The notes below the pieces were generated by a model that searched no databases, was not told the origin of the DNA, and saw only the letters and a list, made by a program, of their open reading frames with translations. Of a stretch of 64,000 nucleotides of DNA, positions 24,111 through 37,033 are shown in pieces (within the stretch, counting starts at the first letter, position 1; the number at the start of each line of letters is the position of its first letter). The translations under genes were made by a program, and so were the position numbers. The stretch comes from Papio anubis (Eukaryota; Chordata; Mammalia; Primates; Cercopithecidae), in contig NC_044984.1 in assembly GCF_008728515.1 (NCBI RefSeq), positions 122,321,349 to 122,385,348 of the forward strand, read 5' to 3'.

Positions 24111-25374
24111 CCAACACATTCTTACATCCCCAAGTTTTCTGTAAACTGGATTTTTTAAATACTGAGACTCGGTTGTATTGGAGGGAGGAGTAGATTAGAA
24201 GTGGGCTTGTACTTCTTTTATTTCATGATCTCAGGAGGCAGATAATAGCAAGTCATCTTCCCTCCAATTATGTTCTGATTGATCAGTAGAGGGAAGCATA
24301 GAGTCATTTTGTCATGGTTTTAAAGAAGTCGAAATATGTGTAGATGGGTGTGTGGGAAGCTGGTGAGGCTGGACCAGTTATCGAGTTCTTGACTTTCAGT
24401 TCCAAACCCATCCGTTTTGATTCCCTCTGTAACACTGGGGCTGAACTTTGTAAACATTGCACATTTGTTAGCTGGAACAACTTACAAAAGGATTGTACTT
24501 CTTCTCCTGATCCCAATACTCTCCTTCTTATTCCCATAAGGAAGTAGTCACCAGGAAACTCTCTTCCAATGGGCAGCTTCTTTGCCATAATGCGTCGGGC
24601 TTCAATAGTACATCCGTCCAATAAGTTTTGCTGGTGCCCCAGTGGGTGGTTTCTTGCTGGCCAGGCCCAGCCTGTTGTACCTCACCAAACCTCTCCACCT
24701 GGGTTCAGAGCCACATCCCTTCCAAAGAGTCTGATCTCCAACTTGGAGACGGCCCTTTCCCAAGTCTCTTCTGTCTTTGGCATGCCCCTTCAGTCCCAGA
24801 GGTAGTGCCTGCTCCCCACAGCTGTGACTGCCATATCCTTCAGATTGCTTTTTACCCTTCTTAGTACATGACCCTCTTTTACATGCATGCTTTATACGTG
24901 ATATGCAGCCCCGCCCCTTCCCTAACATGAGGAAAAACAGGCTTCAAGTCATTGCATCATAATAACGGTTGCATTAGTTACTCCTCAAATTTAGTCAGGG
25001 TCCCACTGACTATTCTGTTACCTGAAAGCTAAATTGTGTAACAATAGCTTATAATTTGTATGTAAAGTAATAAAGGGAAGGAGAAAAAGACAATAAAAAT
25101 TATTATTTATAGAAAACAAACACACATGACAAGGAAAGAGAAAATATGCAAAAGCATAGAACGCTGATTTCTGCTTATGTAGACATGTGCCATTATTTTC
25201 TTAGGATCCATTCCATATTTCCACACTTCTCTTGCTCTCAGCCAAGAAAATCAATTAGTCAAGATTCCTTATCGGTAGAGTAACTCAAGCCTTTGTTTCT
25301 AAAGAATCTGAATCTTCAATAGTCCTACTTTTGATTGTTGCTTTGATTTTCACTAAAAATTAATATAATGATTT
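24111..25374. other. Unassigned DNA
   Basis: About 1.26 kb. Frames around 24304-24928 on both strands reach 108 codons but show no domain. No gene is called. Confidence 0.35.
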
Positions 25375-25655
25375 TCATTTTTTCATTGACAGATAAAATG
25401 GTTTGTATTTTCTGTGTACACTATGATGCTCTGAAGTACATATACATTGTGGAATGGCTCAATCCAGCTAATTCGCATATTCATTAGCTCTCATGGTCCT
25501 CATTTTTGTGGTAAAAACACTTTACTCTCTTAGCATTTTTCAAGAATACAATATATGATTAGCTCTCATTGTCATGTGCAACGGATATCATTCACTTATT
25601 CCTCCTGCCTAACTGAAATTTTGTATCCTTTGAACAACACCTCCCTAGTTCCCTC
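25375..25655 (-). mobile_element. L1M 3' end, antisense
   Basis: gtacatatacattgtggaat, actctcttagcatttttcaa, gaatacaatatatgattag and ttattcctcctgcctaactg are the antisense 3' UTR blocks of a mid-age L1M/L1MA element. Confidence 0.75.
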
Positions 25656-26689
25656 CGAGGATCCTTGCTCTGATCTGTCCATCTTTACTACTGAGCACGG
25701 AAGCACCAGGAGACATTGGGATCAATAAATCACTGGGTTCCAGTGAGTCCTCCTTGCTCAGTTTACTAAACACGAACCCAATCTCCTTTTGGTAATTTGG
25801 TAATTTCCACCCCCAGCCAGCAGAGGCGCTCTTTTCTTGCCTGTTTGTTTAGGGATGGCTGTCTCATCCTTCAATTCAGTAAAACCATTGTTGAGTCCTC
25901 TGCTGGGCCAAGACATTGTCTTATGGCCTTTGCAATTTTATGATTACAACCCAGATTATTTCAGAAATTTTTTCAGAGTGAGCTTATTGCAAATTTCATA
26001 CACTGCATTTTATTTTGTTCATTGGCTTATTTCAGTTCTGAAACTGGCCAATGCAATTAGCATTGTTCTTAAATAGGAGCACATTTGGACAACTTTGAAA
26101 GGCCAGTCTCCTACTCCTAAGCCAGCAGTGCCTGTTTTCAGCAATGCATATGCAAAACAGGCAATGTTTCCCCAGAGCAGGGTCTGCCTTCCTGAGGGCC
26201 CTGGCTTTCAAACTACTGCTCACTCTGTGTCAGTGGCACAAAATCAGTTTAATGGGTTGGAACCAGGTATTAAAAAACAGAATAGGCTGAAACAGAACAG
26301 AATAGAGAATAGAGTAAGAAATGTCAGAGCACATTATAGGTAGTAAGGGTGTATACAAATGTATGAAACTTCTCTTTGAGTTCTGAATGTGTATGATCAC
26401 ATACTACGTCATTAACATAAAATGTAATTCTTGCTGTGGGTTATGCTAAAAAAGTGAAGTTCACTTTTCTACAACTTATACTATGAAATGGCTAGTGCTT
26501 ACACCTAAATGCAGAGAACAGCCTTGTATGGGTAATACAGTGATGTTAATTTAAAAGAAACACTCATCCATAGGTTTCAGCTTTAATTTAAAAAAAGATA
26601 ATCATCATAACACACAAAACTCACACTCATGTACATATAATTACTCTCTCCCCGGCCACATTCTTAGTGTGCCTTACTACAGATGTATT
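25656..26689. other. Unassigned DNA
   Basis: About 1 kb. An 82-codon frame at 26095-26343 has no recognisable family. Confidence 0.35.
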
Positions 26690-26880
26690 CTTCACTATCT
26701 CAGTGAATCACCACCTATCCCCTTGGAATCGACATTATTATTATCCTCATTTTTCAAATGAGGAAACTGAATCGCAGAAAGGTAAAGTAATTTCCTGAAG
26801 GTTGCACATTTAGGAAGAACTGGAGCTAGAATTCAAACACAAACAGGCAGCCTATGTTTCCCTGAATCTATTGGCATTTC
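26690..26880 (-). mobile_element. MIR, antisense
   Basis: attattatcctcatttttca, aatgaggaaactgaatcgca and gaactggagctagaattcaa are the antisense MIR core and 5' part. Confidence 0.75.
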
Positions 26881-27194
26881 TTACCTGGTCATCTGGAGAA
26901 GAGAGGTGAATGGGAATTTGTTTCATAATCCTATTTGCATAAAGCCAATTTATTTCTTAAGTGATAGGCAGTTAGTCTTGGAGTAAGGAGGGTGATATCA
27001 TGTTTAAATTGAGCAGCAGCTAGCTCCAAAATCGTGGCAGCATCAGTAAGAACTCTGATATTGTTTGTGAGTCTAGTGGAGAAGTGTGGTGAGTGATTAG
27101 CAATATCTGCCATGGGCACAGAATGAGATAATGGCACACATGCCACCAAGTAAGTGTCCTGCAGTGTTTCTCTGAAGCACTGTGGCCTAGGCCT

Positions 27195-27545
27195 AGGTTC
27201 TAGTTCCTGAAGAAACAGAAGTGAACAAAAAAGACAAATGAACTTTCCTATGCAGGAAAGACAATAAAGATAGATAATAAAATGAATACTTGAATACACA
27301 TACCATTTTAGGTAGTCACTTTGGATACTAAGAAGGAAAGAAAAGCAGTGCAAAGAAAAAGAGATGGCACAGAGGTAGGCAGTGACCCACTAAGGTATCA
27401 GGGAAGCCATCTCTGCAGAAGGGATGTTTACTGGGACAGAATAATTGTATTCTCATTGGAGAGAGTGAGCCCACAGATAGCTGCAGAAAGAGCATTTGAG
27501 GCAGAAGAAATAGCAGAAGAACATGCCACTTCCTTGCCTTACTCA
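27195..27545 (+). mobile_element. Ancient LINE-type 3' UTR repeat (L1ME-like)
   Basis: gaagtgaacaaaaaagacaa, gacaataaagatagataata, tcagggaagccatctctgca and gcagaaagagcatttgaggc follow the same order as the repeat at 12690-13080. Confidence 0.5.
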
Positions 27546-27689
27546 AGGAATAGGCAAGACCTGTCCTAAGCTTTTCGGCCTTCTAGATATAATTTTAAAT
27601 TGTACGAAAAGCTCAGAAGCATAGGCATGAGCACGCTAGAAGAATTTGTAGAGAAGCAAGTGTCTTTTATTTTGGACTTTTTAAAAAAA

Positions 27690-27980
27690 ATTATTTATTT
27701 TGAAATAGAGTGTTGCTCTGTCATCCAGGCTGCAGTGCAGTGGTGTGACCCAGGCTGCAGCCTCCACCTCCCAGGCTCAGGTGATCCTCTCACTTCAGCC
27801 TCCCAAGTAGCTGGGAGCCACAGGCTCAGGCCACCACACCTGGCTAATTTTGTTTTATTTTTTTTTTTTTTTAGAGACGAAGTCTCAGTATGTTGCCCAG
27901 GCTGGTCTCAAACTCCTGGGTTCAAGTAATCCTTCCACCTCGGCCTCCTGAGGTTGCTGGGATTATAGACATGAGTCACT
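27690..27980 (-). mobile_element. AluJ, antisense
   Basis: A diverged antisense Alu with both monomers. The central T-run (27856-27872) marks the monomer junction. Old AluJ-type variants include atgttgcccaggctggtctc. Confidence 0.92.
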
Positions 27981-28261
27981 TTGTACATTTCAAAGTTTTT
28001 TTTTAAAAGTAATTTATGAGAGGCACATAAACGAAAAATATCAAAATACTTTATAAATTGTGTAAGTATTGTCTCAGTTAATAACACATTTGAGGTCGCG
28101 GTTTGGAATTCCTTCTAGGTCTTCATGATGTGCCTGCTAAGAAGATATTTGCTCATTTCTCTGTGGCAACCAGAACGAATTTCAGAATAAGGTCATTTTT
28201 AAAATGTAAAGAAATTATACATTATACGACACCCCATCCAATTTGGTTCTACGTTCCAATG

Positions 28262-28483
28262 ACCTAGTTAAGTTTTTCTCAGCTGGGAATGATTTCTTCC
28301 CACAGAAGACATTTGGTAATGTATGGGGACTACTGAGGTTATCCCAATTAGAGAATGGTACTGACCTCTAGCCGGCAGAGGCCAGGATGCTGCTAAAAAT
28401 CCTACAGTGCACAAGAAAGACCCTATGACAACGAAGCATCTGACTTATAATGTCAATATATCAAGGGCTGAAATGCCCCGATT
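28262..28483. mobile_element. hAT-Charlie-type MITE remnant
   Basis: cagaagacatttggtaatgt, ctagccggcagaggccagga and tgctgctaaaaatcctacag match a common mammalian non-autonomous hAT element. It has degenerate terminal inverted repeats (ctcagctggg / gggctgaaatgcccc). The family name is not assigned. Confidence 0.6.
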
Positions 28484-30242
28484 TAGGTAGAAAGCACTGT
28501 TAACAAGTGGACACTGAATCCCTTGTCTCTGCTCTGATTTTCTGCAGTTGCCATGGAGACCAGGTGATACATGGATGCAAATTCAGTGGCTGTGCAGAAG
28601 TTTCAAGGTCAGGGCAAGGGAAAAGACAGACAGTAAATGAGACTGCAGAGGCAACACTAACAAGCAAGGTTCTGCAAGGGCTGAACATCACATTCATCAC
28701 ACTTTGGAGTTTGCCCTCGGAGATCCCCCTCCTGGAGCAGGGGAATTCCTGATCTATCAACTTCTGTGTCAGTATCCTGAACCACAGTCAGGAGGACCGG
28801 CTTCTTTTCTCTTCTTCTCCATACTCAAGAAAACACCTTAATGAGAGAGCTGGCTGCAAAATCCCTTCCAAGAGATCATGGCCATCACAGTCAGAGATAT
28901 GTCAAAGCACAGGCAGTGCAGGCTGGGTGGAAATGTGGTTTGGAAATTCAGAAGGAGTTTACCACTTGGATAACAGATGCATTGTGTCATTTCTTCTGGT
29001 GGTCATTTTGACATCGAAGCAATCATCTTGAATTTTGCTATTTCTTTCTAATTTTAATTCCCTTCTATTTGGCTTTATTATTAATCCTGAGAAGGCTTTT
29101 CTTTTTTTTTTTTCAAAAAAGACAAATATTTGGTATTGATCATCTTACCAAGGAGAACAGAAGAGTATGGCCATGTTACCTGAGAGTTATTAATGCTATT
29201 GCAGCATAGGATGGAACAATTGAGGCTTCATTTGTGTGTGTGTGTGAATGTCAGTATCTGCCTGAAAGCTAATACCAGGATCTCATTTTATCTGTAACTG
29301 AAACGTAAACTAATGCACTAATATTAGTCTATCACCTATCGAGAAAAAGAGAGTCTTCAGTGATCAGAAATCAACTTAATACACTCTAAGTCCTTTTAAC
29401 ATCTTACACCACTTAAACCACACAGGCACATGCATGGGGTGAGTGTAAAAACAAACGGACACGTCATAGAAGACAGTTCGCAATTTTATCAGAAGTCTTA
29501 AAATATATTTACACTATGAATTCGTGTTTCACTGCGAAGAATATATCCTAAGGAAGTAACTTCAGTGCTGCAGTTAACGATTGCTTCTGCCTGCCCTGGA
29601 AAGGTTGTTTCTTCCGCTACTGGCACCCAAATTCCCTCTGGGAATCTCTCTCGTGCCCACTCTCCCCGCATGCATTTACGTGGGGCTGGTGCCCTCCTCT
29701 GCTTAGAGAGCAGTCCCAGTGTCAGGTCTAAGGAATTAGTGAATGTCATTGTTTTGCACTGTAATCTGTTCAAAGCTCTAGGCCAGGCATGTCCCAGAAC
29801 ATTAATAGAACTGCGGAAATAAGAAGGTCTCTTGTTAATCACATGTATTGCTGGAAGGATATGAGCTTGAAAAGGTAGGGTACCACCACACGGACAGAAC
29901 CTAACTAAGAAGGTATCTGTCACAGAAAACAGTAGGGCTGAGCCTGTGAACCTAGAACGGACGCCTGGCCTCTCTCACCATCGGTTAGAATCTTGGCTTG
30001 AGGAAGACAGAGCTTCTGTGTGCACTGCTGTATCTCTGCTACCAAGAATGTCATTTGGGAGATGCTCATAAATTGTGGGATAAAGACTTTGGGGAACAAA
30101 CTCCAGATGAGGGCCCTCGAGGACCTCCACGAAGCCATTCCTAAAGCCAATGTACTCCTTTCCAGTCACGACATTTAACACATTCTTGTTGTGTGGGTGT
30201 GTGTGTGTTTTCTGGCTTAAGGCAGCTTGAATTGGGTTCATA
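28484..30242. other. Unassigned DNA
   Basis: About 1.76 kb. Contains a short (TG)7 at 29233-29246 and GT-rich 30190-30210. The 141-codon minus frame at 29498-29923 has a poor start context and no recognisable domain. Confidence 0.35.
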
Positions 30243-30249
30243 ACAAATG

Positions 30250-30705
30250 AACATTTCTAATACAAGAGATGTCTGCACAGGGGTTTATTCACGATACTCG
30301 TCTCACAGTTTGCTCTGTACTGTGTGTATTTTGTATTTCGCTAGCTGGTGAGGATGAACGTGAGACAGCCAAGTAGAAAGGGCTCCCCGAAAGAACCTCG
30401 GTCCGGCCTGAACACGGGGAGGCCGCGCACTGGGGTGCGGGCTGGGGAAGTTCGCGTCCTTTGCAGGAGGGAGAAGCCTGGCCTCTCCTGTTCTGGGGTG
30501 AAACTGGGGATTCCGTCTGTGAGGCAGGCAACTGGCTAGCAGAACTCTCGCTTTGCTGAGAGTCCCTGTTTTCCTTTTTTATTTTTTCTTTTCACCCAAT
30601 CAATTTTATTTTTCTCACCTTTCAAGGTGTCTGCAAGCCTAATCTTTCATGGCGGTGTGAGAAGAACCTGGCTTTTAGCTGAACTAAAAAGAAAGGCCTA
30701 CTACA
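30250..30705 (+). mobile_element. ERV1-type LTR, probably solo
   Basis: A GC- and CpG-rich body (30380-30460) is followed by gctttgctgagagtccctgt, a polyadenylation-like caatcaattttatttttctc, and a U5-like ccttt...gtgtctgcaagcctaatc then gaactaaaaagaaag. This is the R-U5 arrangement of class I ERV LTRs. The 7-mer acaaatg occurs at 30243-30249 and 30703-30709, overlapping both edges. No internal viral genes follow. Confidence 0.6.
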
Positions 30706-30709
30706 AATG

Positions 30710-31115
30710 GGGTCACTGTTACAGAGAGATGCTCTTAGATGCCATGCATTTAATGAGCAAGAAGTTTAGTCTTGTGTAGGTTGGTCCACCCATACATTTC
30801 CCAGAACCCCTAAAGGGGCTTATGGGTATCACCTTAATCACCTTACAATTCTCTGAGACGTCTTGAGATTTTACATCCTAGGTTCAGTTTTTCTGTAGGT
30901 CCAGGGGATCAACAGCCCCTTTATGCCTTGGGCCAGCATTTCACAATATCCCCCTAAGTCCACCTCCCTGTGAATCTGCGAAGTGAGTGTGTGTTACCAA
31001 ATCTGTAACATAACCGAAATAGGGCTCAGCTCATATCCAGCCAGGAAATCTGTTTACATTTACAGTGATAGAAAATAGCATCAACATAATGCCCAACAAT
31101 AGATTTAATAAGAAC
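30710..31115. other. Unassigned DNA
   Basis: About 400 bases with nothing recognised. Confidence 0.35.
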
Positions 31116-31410
31116 TTTTTTTTTTTTTTTTGAGGTGGAGTTTTCCTCTTGTTGCCCAGGCAGGGGTGCAGTGGCACGATCTCAGCTCACTGCAACCTCT
31201 GCCTTTTGAGTTCAAGTGATTCTCCTGCCTCAGCCTCCTGAGTAGCTGGATTACAGTCCCCACCACCATGCCTGGTTAACTTTGTATTTTTAGTAGAAAT
31301 GGAATTTCACCATGTTGGCCAGGCTGGTCTTGAACTCCTGACCTCAAGTGATCCACCCACCTCAGTCTCTCAAAGTGCTGGGATTATAGGCATGAGCCAC
31401 CGCTCCCGGC
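31116..31410 (-). mobile_element. AluS, antisense
   Basis: A full-length antisense AluSx/Sz-type element with T16 at the left. A clear TSD was not found. Confidence 0.94.
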
Positions 31411-31454
31411 ACATCCAATAGTTTGTCATACAGTTATTAAAACCAAGTTCATTT

Positions 31455-31790
31455 AATGCACTCACTTAACAAATATTTTTTGTGCCCTGTTCCCAGATTC
31501 CCAAGCTGGCCCTGGGAGACAATGGTTTAAACAAATGTCTACCTCGCCTCTGAGTAACGATACTTGCTTTCCAGTAGGAGAGGTGGATAATAAACAAGTC
31601 AATAAGCTAAATAATTACAAACTATAGTAACTCTATAAAGAAAAGGGAGCTGTGATAAGAAGTAGAAAAGATAAAGCCTATTTTCTCTAGGGGTAATCAG
31701 AGAAGGTCTCTCAGAGGAGGTATTGACTCTGAGACTTAAAAAAAAGGAAGAACCAGCCATGCATAGCAAAAGAAAGTCCTCGTGCGCTCA
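31455..31790 (+). mobile_element. Ancient LINE-type 3' UTR repeat (L1ME-like)
   Basis: cttaacaaatattttttgtg, ggataataaacaagtcaata, aatcagagaaggtctctcag, aggaggtattgactctgaga and agaaccagccatgcatagc match the order of the related copies in this window. Confidence 0.6.
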
Positions 31791-32972
31791 GGGAACCAAC
31801 CAGTTCCTGTGCAGCTGGTATGTCGTGAGTCACAGGAAAACAGTACGAGATAGAACTGAGGTGGAGGTGAGGAAGGAGTAGTCTTCCTGGTTCCTTTCCA
31901 CCTCAGTAAGGAAGCATGATTTATGTTTGCTTATTTTCATGAGAATATATCACTGAAGAATAAGCAAAGAAAAATATATTACATGCATGCAAAAAATGCA
32001 TTATCATTCATGGATAGAAATAAATGTTGGAAAGGAATACTTCAAATATTCAAAAATATAATGGGTTTATGAGTGATCTTTTTATTACTTCTTTTCGCCT
32101 ATCTACGAGGGACATATGTAAAAAGAAAAAGACCCATAGTTTAAACACAATGACACTGTAGAAAACTTAACAGATGCCTGCGTGTAATGTGGTTGGCAAA
32201 CACTGATGACTCGGCATGTGAGGCACAGGCAAATCCTAATGGAGGGCTGCTCACCCTCCAGAGAAGCGGACCTGTCATTGCTGCTCTCCTGTTAACATGT
32301 GAGGTCATGTGCACAGATCCTCAAAGATGACTCTTTAATGGGATGTGGGCACCATGATATATAATTCTACAATTTTCATACCGTGGCTCATATGCCATTT
32401 GAAAGGTGGCAGAAAGAAACCCTTGAGAACTGACATGGCATCTCCCTAGACCCCAGAAATTTTGTCACAGGAAATATTTTGATTGTGTTAATCACTATTG
32501 AATTGCCCATTCCCTGCCTTCCAATCAGCCCGTGTTTAAAGCTTATTTTCTGTGCCAATCAAAGATTTCTTTCAGATAATCATAAGAACTCTTCTTTGGG
32601 AGCTAACAAATGTACTCATTGGGTTTCACTGTCTACACCTCCAAGGGAATGCTGGAAGACATGATGCGTATCCTAATGCTACTCACTTTATAGCTGTACT
32701 CAGATAAATGTGAATTTGGTTTCAATCTTCAAATGCATTGTCTGTCATGAGTTGTGTAGACCACTGCTCCATGATTACATTCGGGGAGATTCAGAGGTTC
32801 GTGACTGTGTCTAAGCCAAAAATAGTGGCAGTATGTCATATGAAATAAAAGTGAGTAAAAGATTACATAACGGAAAATATGAAAAGTGAATTTCTCCAGG
32901 GTATGCCTTCAAGATTGCAGCCAACCACATCTCCCAACAAGAGAAACTAAAAGCACACAGACAAAATATTTT
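31791..32972. other. Unassigned DNA
   Basis: About 1.2 kb with short frames and no recognised repeat. Confidence 0.35.
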
Positions 32973-32978
32973 TAAGCT

Positions 32979-33274
32979 TTTTTTTTCTTTTTTTTCTGAC
33001 AGAGTCTCACTCTGTTGCCAGGCTGGAGTGCAGCGGTGCGGTCTCAGCTCACTGCAACCTCCGCCTCCTGGGTTCAGGCGATTCTCCTGCCTCAGCCTCT
33101 CCAGTAGCTGGGACTACAGGCATGCACCACCACACCCAGCTAGTTTTTGTATTTTTAGTAGAGATGGGGTTTCACCATGTTGGCCAGAATGGTCTCTATC
33201 TCCTGATCTCGTGATTCGCCTGCCTCAACCTCCCAAAGTGCTGGGATTACAGGTGTGAGCCACCGCACCTGGCC
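32979..33274 (-). mobile_element. AluSc/AluY-like, antisense
   Basis: A full-length antisense Alu with ctcctgatctcgtgattcgc, the AluY/Sc-type form. A short flanking match, taagct (32973-32978 and 33275-33280), may be the remaining TSD. Confidence 0.93.
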
Positions 33275-33280
33275 TAAGCT

Positions 33281-33759
33281 ACCTTTTTCAAGACATTGGA
33301 GAGCCCTAAGGGGAGGAGGCCATGAGCGACAAAGACCTCGGTATAAAGGAGCCCGGTTGGTGTCAGCTGCTGTTTTTCACAACCTTTATCCATTTAGGCA
33401 GTTACCAGCTTCAGTGTGATGGGGTGGGGGACTGGGAATCTCAGCAGAAATCCTAGCATAAAACAGAAGCCAGGTAGCATTCTCAGCAGCCTCACAAGGA
33501 CAAGGAAATAAAAATTGGAGTTCATGGTCATCAAGGTAACTCGAACTTTAAAGGCTAAGGTCTAAGAGAAATGGGAAAAACAGAAATGAACTCAGAGAGT
33601 CTTCTCAACTGAAGGCATTTGAGAATGCCTTATTTTCACAGTGAAAGAAGCAAAGAACCTGCAGAGAAACGTCATTAAATGGCTGAAAAGCTAAACATAG
33701 CGCTCAGCAGTCTCATAGTTTCGGGGAGATGAAAATTACAGTTAATGGTTGTCTTGATT
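33281..33759. other. Unassigned DNA
   Basis: No recognisable gene or repeat. Confidence 0.35.
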
Positions 33760-34205
33760 TATGACAAGAGTGACACCATAGTACAGTGGCAGAAAGAATC
33801 ATTCTTTGGATGTATGGTGCTGGATCAAATGAATATTCATACAGACAAAAAATGAATCTCGAGACTTATCTAAAAGTTATACACAAAACTCTAAATTGCC
33901 TGCACTTCTAGAAGTTACAGATAAAATGATAATCCTTCTAGAAAGGAGGATAGGAGAATCTCTTTGTGACATTGGGTCAGATGAACATTTTCTAATTAGT
34001 TCATGGAAAGTAAAAAACTTCAAGGAAAAAATCAATTTAGCTACATTAAATTGGAGAGTCTTACTTAACAAACAAACACCAATAATTAGCTTGACTATGG
34101 TCATTTCACAATGCACATGTATATCAAAATATCACGCGGCACACATAAAATATACCAGTTTTTGTTTGTTGATAATACCTCAATATAACTGTTGGAATAA
34201 AAACA
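33760..34205 (+). mobile_element. Ancient L1M 3' fragment, sense
   Basis: ORF2-like text (tggtgctggatcaaatgaat; ccttctagaaaggaggatag) jumps to an L1M 3' UTR ending in gataatacctcaatataact. An internal deletion therefore joins ORF2 to the 3' end. Confidence 0.65.
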
Positions 34206-34239
34206 CTGGTAGGAAAAGGCAACCTGTAGAAACACTATA

Positions 34240-34575
34240 AATATATTTTTTTAAAAGAGGAGATTCAATAGAAATGCTGGGAAATTTTGGAACAGGAATT
34301 TCATACAAAGAGAAAAAAACACATCCAAATGATCACTGAAAGTCAGCATAGCAGTTAGTTAATTCTGGGTGTGGCGGTGTCTTACAGGGTTGAAAAGGGG
34401 TCTTTTTGGGGGGCCAGTAGTATAGTAATTCTTAATTTTGATGTTAGTTATACAAGCATATTAACTTTAAAAAATTGCTGAGTTCTACACCTATGATTTG
34501 TGCCTTTTTCTTTATATCAACTGTATATGTAATTTCATTTAAAATTATTTACTTAAATTTTACTTTAAAAAAGAG
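34240..34575 (+). mobile_element. L1M 3' UTR fragment, sense
   Basis: gggttgaaaaggggtctttt, ttaattttgatgttagttat and ctacacctatgatttgtgcc match an old L1M 3' UTR. It lies between the previous fragment and the long L1M that starts next. Confidence 0.55.
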
Positions 34576-35555
34576 TAGGAACACTTCCACTTCCAACCAA
34601 CATAGAGTAATGAGAGCTGCTTTTACCCATCCACCTGATACAGACCCAAAAAAACCTAGAAGTAAAAATATTTGAAACAATAGATTGTAAGACATTGAAC
34701 GTTAGCCAACAAGGGACGCTAATCCCTGAGGGATGGAAGACAAACTAGATGGATATTACAATGCTTCTAGTTTACGGCCTCAAGAGAGTATTCTTGCTGT
34801 GGTACAGGGAAAAAGAAAGCTCTTTGATTTGAGGACTCTGAGAGACCAGCAGACCAGAATCAAGAGGACATCATACTGAAGAAGAGAGAGCAGCGCTCTC
34901 TGAGAGAGAAAGAACTCCCACATTCTTCAGAGGAGCCTCAGTTAACACGAAACAGAATTCCGGTCAGCAGAGGAATGTGAGGAACCCCCTGAAGCCAGAG
35001 GAAAGGAATACTTGAAAGAATTTGTGGTAACCATATTCAGGGCCAAGTGTAGTTGTTGTTCTCACCAGCAAGAATGGAAAGCCTCATGCTTCAAGTATTA
35101 CACACAGTGCGGAATGAATCTCACTCAAGAAGGGGCGAATCATTAGACCTACAATGGCCACTATTCAAGTTGCAACTAAAATATTGTAAAGTAAGTTCTA
35201 AAACTGACAAACTATTTTCATGAAATATAATGGCATCCCAGAACAAAAGCCAGGATTATTTCTAGTAATGCCAAAAAACAAAAATAACCTCACCCAACTA
35301 GGTAAACTGTAGTGTCTCGCATCTGATCCAAATGTGTTAAGGCATGGAAATAAGCACACAGATATGCCTCATGGTAAGGAAGAAAACCAATCAGTCAGAA
35401 GCAAACAAAAGAGAACTGACAGACGTTAGAATTATTAGACAAATACATGAATGAAGTTATTATAACTGCATTTCATATGTTCCAAGACGTAAAGAAGGCT
35501 ATCCCCTTTCTTTTCCTCTCTCCCCCACATAAACACTGACACGCTCACACACATA

Positions 35556-35923
35556 CAGACAGAAATGCTCCTCAACTTACAACAGAGTTGTGTCCAGATA
35601 AACTCAACATGAGTCATAAGCAAAAAATGCATTTAATACACCCAGCCTATGGAACATCATAGCTTAGCTTAGTCTACTTCATACATACTCATAACACTTA
35701 CTTTAGCCTTCTGTTGGGCAAGGTTATCTCACACAAAGCCTATTTTATAATATGGTGTTCAATATCTCATGTAATTTATTGAATACCACACTGAAAGTGG
35801 AAAACTGTATTGTTGTGTGAGTATTCAAAGTATGACTTCTACTACATAAATATTGCTTTTGCACCAGAGTTCAGTTAAAAAATAAAATCCTAAGTTGAAA
35901 CATTGTAAGTCCAAAACTGTCTG
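35556..35923. mobile_element. TcMar-Tigger-type MITE in L1M
   Basis: Ends in cagacag / ctgtctg inverted repeats and is flanked by TA on both sides, the Tc1/mariner target duplication. Internal blocks gcatttaatacacccagcct, acatcatagcttagcttagt and ctcatgtaatttattgaata match a primate Tigger-derived family. It sits beside CA- and TA-rich low-complexity DNA. Confidence 0.8.
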
Positions 35924-37033
35924 TATATGTACATGCATTTACATATACTTACATGCATATATGTTGAAATATACATATCTACATATGTGATGAATAGATA
36001 CAAATGTTTTAACATGTAGAAAATCCTATCTCTCCCAATTAAAACTTCTAGAGATAAAAACCACAATGTCGGAGATGGAAAATACCCCGGGTAGGCATAA
36101 CAACAGACTAAGCATCACAGAATAAGAACTGTGAACACAAAACTGTAACAGTAGAATGACTTTATCCAAAATGAAACAAAGAAAAAAAAAAGAGAAAGCA
36201 GAGAAATAAGAAGAGCATCAGTGAGCAGCAAAACAATCCCAGTCACCTAATATTTGAGTAACTGAAGTTCCAAAAGGAGAAGATGAAGAGGGGGTGACAG
36301 AAAAAAAAGATTTGAGGCTATAGTGACTAATTTTTTTTTCACCTAGTTTTATCAAAACTAGAGATTCAATAGGCTCCATAAACCCAACCCAAAGCCCAAG
36401 AAGCATAAAGAAAAATACACAAAAGCACGTCATAATCAAATCCGCCAAACCCAGGGATAAAATCTTAAGAGCAGTCAGGAAAAGAAGTGTTTGATACAGA
36501 GTAACAAAATAATGATGAGAACCATTTCTTGTCAGAAACAAGCTAAGCAAGAGGAGAGTTGGATAGCATGCTTTAAAAACTGAAAAAAAAAAAATGGTTC
36601 ATCTATTCTACAATCGTCTATCCCCAGAAAAATATGTTAAAAGTAAAGGCAAAATAAAGATTTTTTTACACAAAAGATCGATAAAAGGATTTATCAGCGA
36701 CAGACCCACACTACAAGGAATATTAAGAGAACTCCTTTAGGCAAAAATAAAATGATTTCATAAGGAGATATCAATGTCCACAAAGAAATAAACAATTATA
36801 GAAATGATAATTGCATGGATAAGTGCATAAGATTTTTTTTCTCATTTCTTATTATAAAACTCTTTAAAAGATGATTGACTATTGAAACAAATACAAAAAC
36901 AATGTAATGTGAGTGTTATGTAAAAGCTTGGCAACAATTGCCAAAGGTTTAGAAGCAGAAATAGAAGTACACTATTTTGGTTTCTTATACTTATGCAGAG
37001 TAGTATAAATCACTCTAAAGTATGCTGTGATTG

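Noticed and set aside
24900..24925. Small GC box cluster (ccccgccccttccc) as a promoter
   Set aside because: Isolated motif without CpG island, exon or start signals nearby.
26931..27353. 140-codon minus-strand frame as a gene
   Set aside because: Part of it overlaps an ancient LINE-type repeat and it shows no protein family signature.
29498..29923. 141-codon minus-strand frame as a gene
   Set aside because: Competing plus-strand frame of 85 codons, no domain and no promoter or splice support.
31116..31410. Target-site duplication for this Alu
   Set aside because: caatag occurs on both sides but not adjacent to the Alu ends, so I did not accept it.
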